Below are positions 12,120 through 23,446 of a stretch of 64,000 bases of DNA, in pieces. The notes under the pieces are model-generated. The model saw only the letters and a program-made list of their open reading frames with translations, was not told where the DNA came from and searched no databases. The position numbers and the translations under genes are program-made. Location of the stretch: positions 7,875,001 to 7,939,000 of the forward strand of contig NC_060214.1 of assembly GCF_021130785.1 (NCBI RefSeq). Reading direction: 5' to 3'. Within the stretch, counting starts at the first letter, position 1. Each line of letters begins with the position of its first letter. Source of the DNA: Homalodisca vitripennis. Taxonomy: Eukaryota; Arthropoda; Insecta; Hemiptera; Cicadellidae.

Positions 12120-12310
12120 AATTAAACGATAGGACGAGTACAAACTTACCAACTGGTTAGATACTGTGAGTGCGAGGACGGGCAACCAGCACAACAATGT
12201 GAACCTAACCTAACTTTTCATTTGACGATCAGCTGACGCGTAAGCGCTCGAACAGCTGAGTAGGTCGGCCTTGGCAGTTTGTTTATGGCATTCTAGGCCA
12301 CCCATATATT
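12120..12310 (-). promoter_or_regulatory. CpG-containing islet with a consensus splice donor: candidate alternative first exon
   Basis: On the minus strand the order is a GC-richer stretch (12180-12300), two TTAGG-type repeats, a 'TCACATTG' that could act as an initiator, and CAGTATCTAACCAGTTG followed by GTAAGT (about 12145). A non-coding exon ending here would splice to exon 4, where a triple Met opens, giving a protein without the PAM2 motif. This rests on sequence signals only. Confidence 0.25.
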
Positions 12311-12790
12311 GCTCAATCCATCAGTGGATTCCGTTAAGTTAGACTACTACCTCACGTCAAAATTACTAGTGACAACGATCAATGGCATCGACGTAAGATA
12401 TACTCTGTTACGTATGACATAATATATGGTACAGTATACAAAATGTGAAAATAACCTAAGAAATTACGATATCAATTACGTAATTTTTACATACGGGCCA
12501 ATTCAAATGCAATATTTATTACATAGCTTCAGTTATTTTGATTAATCAACCACCACGATCAACGAAAATTCGGAACCAAAAATAAATTACGATAGATATG
12601 AATTAACATGTGAAAAATTAGAAATCATAATATAAAAAATACAAACACAAAACAGTTTTTTTTAAAATATTTTATTTATTTCCAGCCAGTGTTGATTATG
12701 CGATTTTGTTGCATGGTTATTACCTACAATGTTGAAAAAATATTGATACAGTTAACTTCTTATAACTTGAGTCACTATCTCCAAACTTAC

Positions 12791-12890
12791 CTGGAGGAAT
12801 GGATCTTGTTCATGGTGAACTCGGGGGCATGGACATTGAGCGACCTCTGAGTGGCGGCCATCCCGTTCTGAGCGCCTTCCAGGCGAACAC
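12791..12890 (-). CDS. Coding exon 3: PAM2-like PABP-binding motif
   Basis: A 100-bp exon (residues 66-98 plus two bases) with a TTGCCGTAG acceptor and a CCAG|GTAAGT donor. Both split codons close correctly (A|GT Ser on entry, AG|A Arg on exit). It reads VRLEGAQNGMAATQRSLNVH followed by APEFTMNKIHSS. The stretch SLNVHAPEF matches the core of PAM2, the peptide that binds the MLLE domain of cytoplasmic poly(A)-binding protein in PAIP1, PAIP2, ataxin-2 and Tob. Leu83, Asn84, Ala87, Glu89 and Phe90 are at the conserved positions, while the Pro usually two residues after Phe is missing. The in-frame ATG at codon 76 could serve as an internal start. The acceptor is only 10 bp from a minisatellite. 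Confidence 0.8.
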
Positions 12891-12900
12891 CTACGGCAAG

Positions 12901-13378
12901 CAGTCAGAGGTATCAGGGGTGTAGAGCAGAGGTAGCGTCACTTATCAGGAAGTCGGAGGTATCAGGGGTGTAGAGCAGAGGTAGCGTCACTTATCAGGCG
13001 GTCAGAGGTATCAGGGATGGAAAGCACAGGTAGCGTCACTTATCAGACAGTCAGAGGTATCAGGGGTGTAGAGCAGAGGTAGCCACTTATCAGGAAATCA
13101 GGAGTGTAAAGCAGAGGTAGCCATTTATCAGGAAATCAGGGGTGTAGAGCAGAAGTAGCGTCAAGTATCTGGCAGTCAGAGGTATCAGGGGTGTAGATCA
13201 GAGATAGCGTCACTTATCAGGCAGTCAGAGGTATCAGGGGTGGAGAGCAGAGGTAGCGTTACTTATCAGGCAGTCAGAGGTATCAGGGATGTAGAGCACA
13301 GGTTAGCGTTAGCACTTATCAGGCAGTCAGAGATAGCAGGGGTGTAAAGCAGAGGTAGCATCACTTATCAAGCAGTCA
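12901..13378. repeat. ~49-bp minisatellite, about 10 copies, abutting exon 3
   Basis: Unit landmarks are 'cagtcagaggtatcagggg', 'tgtagagcagaggtagcg' and 'tcacttatcagg'. Some units are shortened to about 37 bp. The array ends 10 bp before the 3' splice site of exon 3, so in the transcript the repeat supplies the branch-site and pyrimidine-rich region. Confidence 0.9.
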
Positions 13379-13920
13379 TACACGAACAGAGATAATCTCG
13401 CCCACCAGTGCCGCTGCTCGCCGAGATACAACTGGTTGTCTGAGGCGATCAACCAGAACAGGAACCACCTGTACAGCCTCCTCGACCAGTGACCGACGTA
13501 CGCCGCGCAATAATTATTGCCTTTCCCGACCACTTTCTGTTTCAGAGAGGAACACTCAATGATCCGTGGAGGATTTCTAAAGTTTCCTCTGCAGCATGCG
13601 TGCTGTATTCTGGGGTCCCTGTGTCTAATCTGTGAGTAGTGTATTAAATTGTGTACTTACGTCGCATGGAGGAATTTAAGAGATATTATTGATTTTTCAA
13701 GGTTAGAAAATGATTTATAGGACAGCGCAAGCCTTCCTTTGCCACCCCAACTGAATTACAGTCATATATTTAGGCCCAATCGGGTGGTGGTTGATTTGAG
13801 AATTGCAATTTGTCTGGTTATGACCAACTAAATAACCTTATAATTATTACCTACGTTATAGCGTTGGATTTGAGCCTTAAAAATATTAGACCACATATAT
13901 TCTATACAAAAACAGACCTT
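13379..13920. other. Intron 2, next to the minisatellite
   Basis: A moderately GC-rich start (13380-13620), then AT-rich DNA. No recognised gene. Confidence 0.35.
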
Positions 13921-13921
13921 G

Positions 13922-14160
13922 GTCAGTGGTGGATTTAAAGGGGGAAGGTATAGAAGTCATGGCCCTTCCCCAAGTATTTCCGAATATACATATTCTTTTT
14001 TTTTCTTCCGTAAACCAGTAAACGTTATTCTATAAAAAGGGTTAAAATTGTATTTAAGATGGGTTTTGGTTTTTTTTTTTAATTTTCAGGCAAAGGACCA
14101 CCGTAGAATCCTACATTCCCAGACCCCTCCCCAGACTTAATGGAAAATCCGCCACTGATT
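13922..14160. mobile_element. Short MITE with 'tcagtggtggattt' ends
   Basis: The left end 'gtcagtggtggatttaaag' and the right end 'aaaatccgccactga' are inverted copies. Inner parts are pyrimidine/purine-rich ('ggcccttcccc', 'gacccctcccc'). Length is about 238 bp. Similar ends occur at 48490-48710 and, singly, at 52440. Confidence 0.55.
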
Positions 14161-14875
14161 ATGGTAACTCTAATCTAAACATGTTACAATTTATAACCTA
14201 GCAATGATCGTAAGTACAAACAGAATAAAGTCTATAGGGGGATTATTATTAATTTATACCCAGTAATATGATATAGAGATAAGATTACTGGTAGAAGAGA
14301 TTCAAAAGAATCAGAGATCAATATCCATAATCTGTTGAATGTTAACAGCGATCGCGTCAGTGAATTTCAAATTTTTGTCAATGGTTAATTCTAGTGACGC
14401 TAATTTGTTGTAAGGGAAGGGCTAGAACCACAAAAACCATCTCTTCCTTGGCTAGTTAATAACTTATCTTCATTTAGTTATTAGCTATTACTACAAGCTC
14501 TCCATAAACCTACACACTTTGGCAATTCATCCACACTCTACAGTATTTAATTGTTCGCTGGGCATCGGGGCCAAGCAAATGTAGGAATGCAGCGACCGCA
14601 TAAACAATTCCCAGTTACCTAAACTTTACGCTATGCTTGCAAACGCCTCTATCCATAAATCTGCAATTTATATTCTGCTTCGGGGTTCCTGACTCCTCAA
14701 ACTACTATTAAATTAATAAAATTATCTAGAAACAGTAAAAATTTATTCAATTGAAGTTTGTCCCAAAAAGGTAAGGGACATCGTAATTTTGATTTCGAGG
14801 CTCTTTCAACCTCTTATGTCAACAGATCAACCTGTGGAAAACTTAGTATAAACCACAGACAAGTGTTTCTACATA
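14161..14875. other. Intron 2, unassigned
   Basis: No gene or repeat recognised. Confidence 0.35.
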
Positions 14876-14876
14876 A

Positions 14877-15105
14877 GTCCAGGAATCTCAACATAAGTGA
14901 TAAGAGGAAAGCATAGTTCTGATAAAGAAAGGGGCAACCTGTATCTAGTATCTTCCGGTAGAAGACAAGGCGAATCTACTAGACCGCATTTCAGGAATAT
15001 CAAGGTAAGTGATAAGAGGAGTGCAGAGTTCTGATAACGAAAGCAACAGTCTGTATCTTGTATCTTCTGGCAGAAGACCAAGCTTTCACCTGGAAAGTTC
15101 TGCGC
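14877..15105. repeat. Two-copy tandem duplication (~115 bp)
   Basis: Both copies share 'aagtgataagagga', 'agttctgataa', 'ctgtatct' and 'agaagac'. They are diverged, so the duplication is old. Confidence 0.7.
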
Positions 15106-15109
15106 CGAG

Positions 15110-16490
15110 CTCAAGGTTGCGCCGTGATTGAGAAAGAATTCGCTTTCAGCCAACGAAAATAACTTTCATTCCGCACGAGGACTAAAAATTATTTTCCTTT
15201 ATGGAATCATAAGCTCCACGTACTTTACAGCAGGATTATAATTACAAAGAGCTAATTAATATCGGTTAAGATTTTCCTCAGAATTGAACTTTGTCATTCT
15301 AGCAGTCTAAAAAATTAAAAACTAAATACACATAACCATTCCAGTATAATTCAGTTACCACACATTTTCATGGAACCAAATCACAATAAATAAATCTCCT
15401 TTGTGTATAAAAGTTTAATCAATAATGCTAACTATAACACTTTATCTATCACAACGTATTCCAGTAAAAGATTAGGTACATACCTTTATTAGATTATACA
15501 TTTAACTGTAAATATGAAAACAATTGGCAATGTACAACTTATGTAGGCAATAAATATATTTTCTTTCTTTGGACGGTGGGACATACATTTATTCCAAATA
15601 TATTTGTTAGAAATTCCATGCAATTCCTATTCTGCACCCCCCCCCTTATTATTAATTTGTATTGTAAATAATGTTTTAAAAACTCGAATTGTACTAAATA
15701 GCAAACATTTAAAATGGAACAAGATGATTCCGAATAGAAAAAAATCGTAATTTATAATATAACAGAACACTTCTTCCATGAATATTTTTATATGGATAAA
15801 AAAAGCGCAAGGGTAAGTTTACAGCTGCAAGAAATAGACTTTTCCAATATTTGGGAGACTGTCAACTTCATATGTTGTTTACGAACATTCGAATAATTCG
15901 ACTCTATTACGTGTTACAAATTAGTTAAAACACAATGTTCTTCTCTGGGTAATTTAAAATGGAAAATTACAGACCATATCCAATTAAACATCTTTCTATA
16001 GACCTTTAAACAACACTCGTTCAAGGAAACACATAACTGTGTCTATTTTAAATGCGTAATGGTTAAACAAATATCTCAGTGTGGCCCACACGTACCTGGT
16101 ACAGTGTCAATAGGTTATATTCGTCTGACTCAATACAGGCATTCGACCAAACCCATCATATTACTGCACCTAGGTTCCAAACGAGGATCATGTTGTTTTG
16201 GAACACGCTGAAGAAAGACGCGAAGTCAGAAGGTGCATAAAAATATTATAGTCTCAGGTGGAATTAAGGAATAATTTCTATACTTGTACACGAGTATAGC
16301 AGCGAAATTAGGACCATATGAATCTTTTTCTTACATTTAACCCCAAGAAAGAAACGAACGACAAAACACATAACTCCAGTCAAAAAAATCAATCAACTTA
16401 AATCTGGCTACTGTTTTTAAATAATTAAAACTAAAGATTACTTTGTATAATAACATATATTACACGACAAACAAAATATATTTTAACCAA
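15110..16490. other. Intron 2, unassigned
   Basis: AT-rich, with a poly-C tract at about 15637-15646. No gene recognised. Confidence 0.35.
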
Positions 16491-16499
16491 TTCACTCAG

Positions 16500-16620
16500 C
16501 CATTCATTCCGCCCGCTTTCACTCACATCGGTCTCGGCAGCCGCGGTCGTCCGATCTAAAAAGAGATTTTTCAAAGGTGAACTAAACCGTTGCCGGCTTT
16601 CCAGTCCTTTACAGCGTGGC
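16500..16620 (-). promoter_or_regulatory. GC-rich islet with a GTGAGT donor: candidate hidden exon or promoter
   Basis: On the minus strand a pyrimidine tract ending CTCTTTTTAG is followed by 29 GC-rich bases (GACGACCGCGGCTGCCGAGA at the core) and then GTGAGTGAAAGC. The acceptor and donor match consensus. A 29-nt insertion would shift the main frame, so a role as a non-coding or alternative exon is more likely. This is inference only. Confidence 0.2.
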
Positions 16621-17054
16621 AGGAAGCATACTGAAAATACGAAGGCGCTAGGAGTCTTTTAAAAATCAAGTCAGATTCTATATGAATACGTTTTTTTTAA
16701 ATTAAATAACACCAAATTTTAGATATTATTCTCCCAAAGGGAGTATCATATTTTTAACTCAAAAAATATATAATTAATATTTTTTCGGTAACATTTTATA
16801 CATAGCTGACAAAATTAACTCGTATTTTTCAAAATAAATATTATATCAATCCCTCAGCTCATACATCACATACTTACTGTAAAAATTGGAAATCTTGATC
16901 ATCAGCAGTTTTCAATGGTGCCTTCAATAGCCCAAAATTACTAATTCAGATGTCTATAATTCCTTGTGAAGTCACAAGAAAAAAAATGTTTCTTCTTTCT
17001 TTGCATTCAAGGGTACCTTGAAAGATTATGACAGTAAGATGTAAAACAAAATAC

Positions 17055-17260
17055 TCAACCCAAAATCGATTGCACCACCTTAACGCTATCCGGAAAGGAA
17101 TTCCAAGCTCTGTAGGCGGTAGCAATGAAGGATTTATTGAAAATTGCCGTCACAAATAAATTTTGAATCTTTGACAAAAATTGTGGAAACCCACTTATAA
17201 TATTCAAAATCCGAATGCTCCTCAAATCATTGAATTTCAAGTTTGACAGCTTGACGACTG
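17055..17260 (-). mobile_element. Possible LINE C-terminal remnant
   Basis: The minus strand encodes LRSIRILNIISGFPQF and AYRAWNSFPDSVKVVQS. The second segment matches the 'WN.LP..V+' pattern that closes many non-LTR reverse transcriptases. It is short and isolated, and the family is not determined. Confidence 0.35.
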
Positions 17261-17830
17261 GGAAAAGAAATCGGAGACGCGATGCGACGGGTGAGAGCCG
17301 AGTCTGCTACCTACCAGTCGCGAAAAGCGTGTAGGAGTGTCCCCCAGTTAATTATTAGTAAACACCGACGCACGCCGCTGACTAGGTCACCGGGCTGTTG
17401 ACCCCTCCATTCCGCCAACACCTTGCGCGGCCACCGCTGAAACGGCGAGAGGAGATTCCAGACTACCTTGGTAGTTCCTGCTACACACTGCTTAGTTACT
17501 GTAGCAACTTTGGGTCCGAACTCAGCCTACCTCATGCCACATCACATGCGTAACAGGCGTCACTCCAGTTCAATGCAGAATTTCAATTCTTTAGCCCATT
17601 TCATTTCTGAACTATTTTTTTTTATAATTAACCAAAACAGCGGAATATCGAAGGTCCCGACATAACATTCTTTACTGAGTTACATACAACTCTGCTGCCC
17701 TGTAACATTTTATCCCTACATCCATACAGGTCATCCTTGTACAAAGAGGAACCCATTACCAAGGTTCTACTGTCAAGGACCTTTCTATAGAGTTCTCAAA
17801 CAGACGATACGACTTTTAAAAGATTGCAAC
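17261..17830. other. GC-rich block then plain intron
   Basis: 17265-17460 is clearly GC- and CpG-richer than its surroundings ('gcgcggccaccgctgaaacg'). No ORF or splice pattern was found that would make it an exon. Confidence 0.3.
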
Positions 17831-17832
17831 GC

Positions 17833-19051
17833 CCAACGCTAGAACTGGCAATCGACATTATAATGTCGATCTGACTACCACCACAATCAACACTACCACC
17901 ACGATTTATATACCATTTCAAACAGAGAGAATTGGTGACTTCAATGGTGAAATTTGTTTTGCTACTTTGGCAACAGTGATGTCACAGTTGCGTCATAGAA
18001 CTTGCCTGAAAGATCGTCTTGATTTAGCTATTTTAAAAATTGATGATATATCATGGATATGGTTTATAGCTATATTTGTGGCTATACTATGCTAAATTTT
18101 GGTATATTTTGGGTTTTTTGTCTGTTATAATTTATTGGTCTAATTATTAGTATAAAAAAATAAAGAAAAACCTAAAAGGATGTAACCTATTTTGTATATT
18201 TTATTACTCTAAGTAATAAGTAATGTATTTTATTACTCTATTACATAAATTGCAAATAAAATAAGTAGAAAACTGTTTTTGTATTTGTTATTTGCTGCTA
18301 TTGTAAATACGTTAGGTCATAGTATTATTTATTTTTAAGCACTGCTAATAATATTTTGTTTGTAATATTCAGTTTGTATTTTGGGGGAAATAAATTAGGC
18401 CTATTTATTATTATTTTATTTTTTATTATTAATATTTGGTGTAAAAATTAATTTCTTTTATTAATTTTAAGAATAATCGAATCCATAGTTACAAATTTAG
18501 GTAAGTTCCACCACTTTTCAAAAATAAAAAAATTGAAATTAGTTTTAATTGATTTATAGTGCTAATGAATTATTTATGATTTGTTTCTTAGTGCATATTA
18601 ATTCTCTAGTTTGGTATATTTTGAAAACATTTAGTACAAGAATTATATTTGTTGTACATTTAAAAAAATACTCGTACCCATAGTAACAAATTTAACCTTT
18701 CGAGTACTTATTGTGGATTTTACAGTAAATATCATTTTTCTTCAAGAGAACCTGGCTAACATTATATATTTTCTGAAACTAGATAAAATGAAGACTAAAT
18801 TACCTATCTCAGATTATAATATTTATAACATTATCACACTTTACTAGGGGCAGCCCCATCACTTAATAAAAATTAGTGTAGTAATATTACTTTATGGTTT
18901 ATGTACATTTTTATACCACGATTTTCTCCACACTTTCCTGAAAAACCTGTATTACAAATAGCCTATAAGTTAATAGTAAAAATATATTTTTTACAAAATG
19001 TTGACAGTACGGGTACAAAACACTCAAAATGACTGCCAGTTCGAGGGTTAA
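17833..19051 (+). mobile_element. piggyBac-type nonautonomous element, copy A
   Basis: The right terminus 'ctgccagttcgagggTTAA' is intact. The left terminus is a decayed form (CCAACGCTAGAACTGGCA against TTAACCCTCGAACTGGCA). The interior aligns along its length with copy B at 20186-21065: 'accatttcaaacaga', 'ttctgaaactagataaaatg', 'tatttataacattatcacac'. It is about 1.2 kb with no transposase ORF. TTAA target sites and CCCTcGAA-type ends fit nonautonomous piggyBac-superfamily elements. Confidence 0.65.
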
Positions 19052-20185
19052 AGTATGTTATTCTAATCTAAAAAATAAAGATAACTTCACTGTCCAAACA
19101 ACTTTTCTGGTTTAAACAAAGTTATTAATTTTAAATCGACATAGCCTATTTAACAAGTTTCCTATTGCTTACATAATGAATTGTAAATTATAATTTTTAT
19201 GTGAATGACAAACACACTCACTGGGTGTATAAATAACGAGTATACATGTTATTGAATTGTTATTCGCAGTGCTTGGAAATACTTCAATAACTTGTGGATA
19301 GTACTGGATGATAGTTTCAATAACTCGCAGACAGTAATAGAGCTTAACGAGCTGCCTAAATAACTCGAAGCATTTAATGAAATGTTATTCGAATCACAAA
19401 ATAATGTAGGCCTACTCAAATATCCCACCACTAACCCCGCAACGCAATTAGTCGTCAGCAATAACAGTCCACTGTCCATCCCCCCCCCCCCCCAAGAAAA
19501 TCAAAGCCCCCCCATACATTTCTCTAAGTACAGCACTGCCTGGAGCGATTGCAATACCCACGACCTGTTGTTTCATCTTCGCTTCGGTAACCTAACGCAG
19601 TCGACGCCACTTTCCATTTCTGCCAAACACGGCGAAGAGGGAAAGTCGTCCGCTTCAAAACGCATTCTTCGAACTTTCCGCAAAGCGGGCTCGATAGGTT
19701 TTCAAGAGGAATAAAATTTATAATCTTAACTGTAAAAAAAGATTTTAGTCCCATCGCCACTGTTGAAGGGAAGGCCATTGTTTTATAAATGTTTCTGTAC
19801 TAACAACTCCAACATTCCGGTCCTTAAACTATTAACTTTCAGCGCTTTTGAAGCAACTTTGAGGTAATGATGCCACCGATGTTGGGTTTATAAATTATAT
19901 TTATCGTTAAATTTATAGTTATTTAATAATTAATTTCCCTGCATAGAAAAAAGTAGTTTTTCACATGAAGTGATCAGAAACATTTATATTTTTCCTAAGG
20001 AAATTCATTGCAATCTGAATGAAATTTTGGCATCCAATCCACTACAAATGCAGCTTGAAACCCAAAAGCAAACCATGTTTTGTGAAAAAAAATGTTTAAA
20101 CATGAAATGCCTTTGAAAGATTCAAGTTTTTAAATCAGTAAAACCTAAAAGATTAAAATATCCAGAGAGAAAAACACCAATGAAT
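19052..20185. other. Spacer between the two TTAA elements
   Basis: Contains a poly-C tract (about 19480-19493) and a slightly GC-richer part (19530-19700). The 110-codon ORF here has no recognisable domain. Confidence 0.35.
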
Positions 20186-21065
20186 TTAACCCTCGAACAG
20201 GCATTAATGTCGATATGACACGCAATGTTTTTACAGTTTATATAGTTGATAAATCATACTACTATCATTATTTATACACCATTTCAAACAGAAAGAATTG
20301 CTGATTTCAATGGTGGAATTTGTTTTGCTGCTTTGGTAACGGTATTATCGCAGTGACATTATAAATCTTGAAATCCATTTTGAAAATTAAAGATATGTCA
20401 CGGTTATGGTTTATAATGTTGGTTTATAGCTCGTTATAGCTTTATTTTAGGCTATACTAAATATTGGTAATCTTTTAAATATTCTGTATAAAAATTATAA
20501 ATTGGTTATTAATGTATTTATTGTTTTGTAGTGTAGGCCTACGGACATTTCTCTAAAGTTTTTTTATATTTTTGAAAAATTTAGTGTAAGAATTGTAAAG
20601 TTCCTTACTAATATCTAGGTGAGTTGTAAAGTTCCTATCCTAATATATTTTGTAAAGTTTCGAAAATAATCGTAACCATAGTAACAAAGTTAGTGCACTA
20701 TTTGTGGATTTTTACTATACATAATATATTCTTCAAGAGAACCTAGATACCATTGTACATTTTCTGAAACTAGATAAAATGAAGAATAAATTGTCTATCT
20801 CAGATTCTAATATTTATAATATTATCACACTTTACAAGGTGGAATCCCATCACTTAAAAAAAATTAAAAAACCAAAACCGTCGTTTTTTGTGGAGTAAAT
20901 TTTTCATAATGAGTTTCTACCACGATTACCACCATATCTTCCTGAAAACGATATTGTTTTATACATAGCATGTTTTAAATGTATTTTCTACAAAATCTTT
21001 AAAGAACAAAACAACTAAAAACGGCCTGCCATTTGTGGAAAAATTACTGCCAGTTCGAGGGTTAA
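20186..21065 (+). mobile_element. piggyBac-type nonautonomous element, copy B
   Basis: An 880-bp element bounded by TTAA at 20186-20189 and 21062-21065, with inverted ends TTAACCCTCGAACaGGC and GCCaGTTCGAGGGTTAA. The interior matches copy A with substitutions and deletions. No transposase is encoded. It is the better-preserved copy and defines the family. Confidence 0.75.
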
Positions 21066-22319
21066 AAGCTTTAATTATGTAGGTCTCCGAAAAAGTGAGC
21101 GCCTAGACAACGCGCTCGATATTTATATTATTAAACGATTTATATCGTTATTTGAAAATGCACGTACATTATTGAATGCTAGGGTATTCATTCAGCGTTA
21201 TAGACATTTTTAGAGACCGGAAGACACGAAAATAGCTAAACACAGTGGTCCAAGAAAAGAGCAACAAGGTATTGGCAACCTAGCGGAAGGCTTATCTCTT
21301 GCAGCGGGGGACAAGGCCGTGGGATCAGATGACTACAGGAAGTCGAGCCCGGTGTGGGAAGTGGACAGGAATGAGCATTCCCAGGACAGGGATGAATCTC
21401 AGCTCTACCCGAAATGTTGAAGAATCGCGAGTTTGAATCCCAAGATTTCGCTCAGCTAGTGAAATTTTAAACAAGATGATTCAATAAACCTTGAATAATA
21501 AAACGATTCAATAAATCGTTGCATTGTTTTTACAATCTTTGGTTAGTTTGTTTATTCAATGTTTCCTGGCAACAAATTTCATTTTCAAGTTTGGTCACAA
21601 ACAAAAAATAAAATAATAAATTACTGAAATAAACTGATGGTACATCTATAGAAAAACTCTTTCTCTTCAAAGTAACATTTAGTATGCAAAGATTCTACAG
21701 CATTTAGGTTGGTTTTTACCAGTTTCAACAAAATCACTTTTTTTGCTCTTTAGCAAATTTTTTTTAAATTTTTATAATTTTACTTATAATTTTTACCTTT
21801 TGTCATTGTAGGTAACTATTTTTTATAACTTTTGTATATAATGAATGTTCTGTAATTATGTGTTTATTATTTTACAAAGTGTCAAAGTTACAATTTTAGT
21901 TTGTTAAATCTAAATCCTTTTGGTTTTCCACATATAATAAGTCCAATTGAGGTTTTAAGAAATCATATTATTTTGCCATAATATAAAAGTACAACTCTTT
22001 TGGAAAAGATCAGTATGCAACATGACTAGGTTAGAGTAAAAATCATATTTTTGGCGAATTTTTGAAAAATAGTCTGCAAAGCGGCCAAAAAGAGCTTGCC
22101 ACTGTAGTAGAAGTTTAGCATTGCCACTTCTAGGGTTCGTCTTCATCGCAGCTCTATACAAAGTGATTTTGACTAGTGATATGAAACTACTGCAATGTAG
22201 GCCTGCCTACAGTGTAACAGTGTATAACAAAAGACAAAACACACCAAGTCACCAAAATATGATGTATGTGTTTCCGTAGTTAGGCTACATGTGTTAATAT
22301 GCCCCACTTTAAAATCTAG
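21066..22319. other. Intron 2, unassigned
   Basis: 21240-21440 is GC-richer and contains 'gagtttgaatccc', which resembles an RNA polymerase III B box. It may be a decayed tRNA-like SINE head, but this is unproven. The rest is AT-rich. Confidence 0.3.
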
Positions 22320-22560
22320 TATGATTGTACTCTGTTCACAAATTTATTTATTAACTCGTCGCCATCACAGTTGTACATAAAAATAACGTAAAAATGTTTG
22401 CTAACGCTCAGCCCAATCCCATTTGGTAACATGCACCATCATCGACCTCAATGTTCCTCATCTAGAAATGAAGCTTCGTGCAAAAATTCATCTATAGGTC
22501 AGTACGTTTTCGAGATGTGGAGACAGAGAGAAATAAAAATTAACAATATATTATAGACCT
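22320..22560 (-). repeat. Dispersed repeat (also near 49085-49210)
   Basis: On the reverse strand it contains 'gggctgagcgttagc', 'atgaatttttgcacgaagc' and 'ctcgaaaacgtactgacc'. The forward copy near 49 kb has 'ggctgagcgttagcgaag' and 'gaaatttcgcatgaag' in the same order. An unclassified interspersed family. Confidence 0.45.
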
Positions 22561-23340
22561 ACTATTTATAATACCGTAGTATGAGTAAAATGTCAACACC
22601 CTCCTCTCTCACCCCCCCCCCCCCCCAGCTATCAAAGTGAATTCTAGGTCCAAACCTAATGTCCAATTTGTAAACACTGATTTCCTTCACATTTCAACTG
22701 CTGCTCTGTGTTTCCTTATTATTATTTAGAAATACGGCGATCGAGGACGTTGTTTGAAGTAAACAAAAATAAATGTTCAATTTTGTCCACTTTTCACTGA
22801 ACATTATTAAAATGATAACATGTTGAATAACACAATGATAACAAATAAATATAATATTTACCACAACACCATTATCAATTTACTACCCGTTATCAAGCAG
22901 TAGATAAATAACCACTTTGTGGAAGGAGTCCAGGATACATATAAGACGACTGGACTCTCTTGTAAAAGATAAGCAAATGAGGTTCTCGCCCTTACCGCAT
23001 ATTTCTCGGATGTTAAAACAAACATCTCAACATCTGGTGTTGAATTACCCGAGAGTAGGCCTACATAGAGCAGATGTCAGCCCAGGCGACCTCGTTCAAA
23101 CAAACATGACCCTCAGTTGGATTGGAAACTTCTTGCTGGAATGCGAGGTTCTTGATCCAATAAGATTAGCGGTTTGGTATTGAAGATAATACAATACTTG
23201 TATAATAAACAATTCAGAATGATTAGATTTAGTATACAAAATTAGCCTACTGCAATTCATTGTCATCATAGTTGCATTTATGAACATTTCTGCATAACTT
23301 CACTGAAAATGGTCGCCAGAGCTTAAAACCCAAGTTCGAA
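22561..23340. other. Intron 2, unassigned
   Basis: A poly-C tract at about 22612-22626. The 88-codon ORF at 22917 shows no recognised domain. Confidence 0.3.
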
Positions 23341-23344
23341 AGTT

Positions 23345-23404
23345 TGTAAATAGCATGCTCGCACAGCAAGCGAGAGACCCGGGTTCGAGTCCCAACGGAG
23401 CAGT
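23345..23404 (+). ncRNA. tRNA-like fragment (pseudogene or SINE head)
   Basis: A five-pair stem ctcgc/gcgag encloses a seven-base loop acagcaa (AGC in the anticodon position). It is followed by 'gggttcgagtccc', a perfect B box/T-arm. A convincing D arm and 5' acceptor strand are missing, and the base before the anticodon is C rather than U. I read it as a decayed tRNA-derived sequence, not a working gene. Confidence 0.4.
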
Positions 23405-23446
23405 TACTTTTTGCGATTTAATCTTTATTGAAAATTATATACAGAT

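Noticed and set aside
12195..12225. CCTAACCTAA words resembling insect telomere repeat (TTAGG)n
   Set aside because: Only two units in unique intron DNA; such short runs are common in insects.
19382..19714. 110-codon plus-strand ORF with a Pro-run
   Set aside because: It spans a poly-C tract, has no domain, and an overlapping ORF exists on the other strand.
22917..23183. 88-codon plus-strand ORF
   Set aside because: No domain recognised and no exon borders; it may be chance in a less AT-rich patch.
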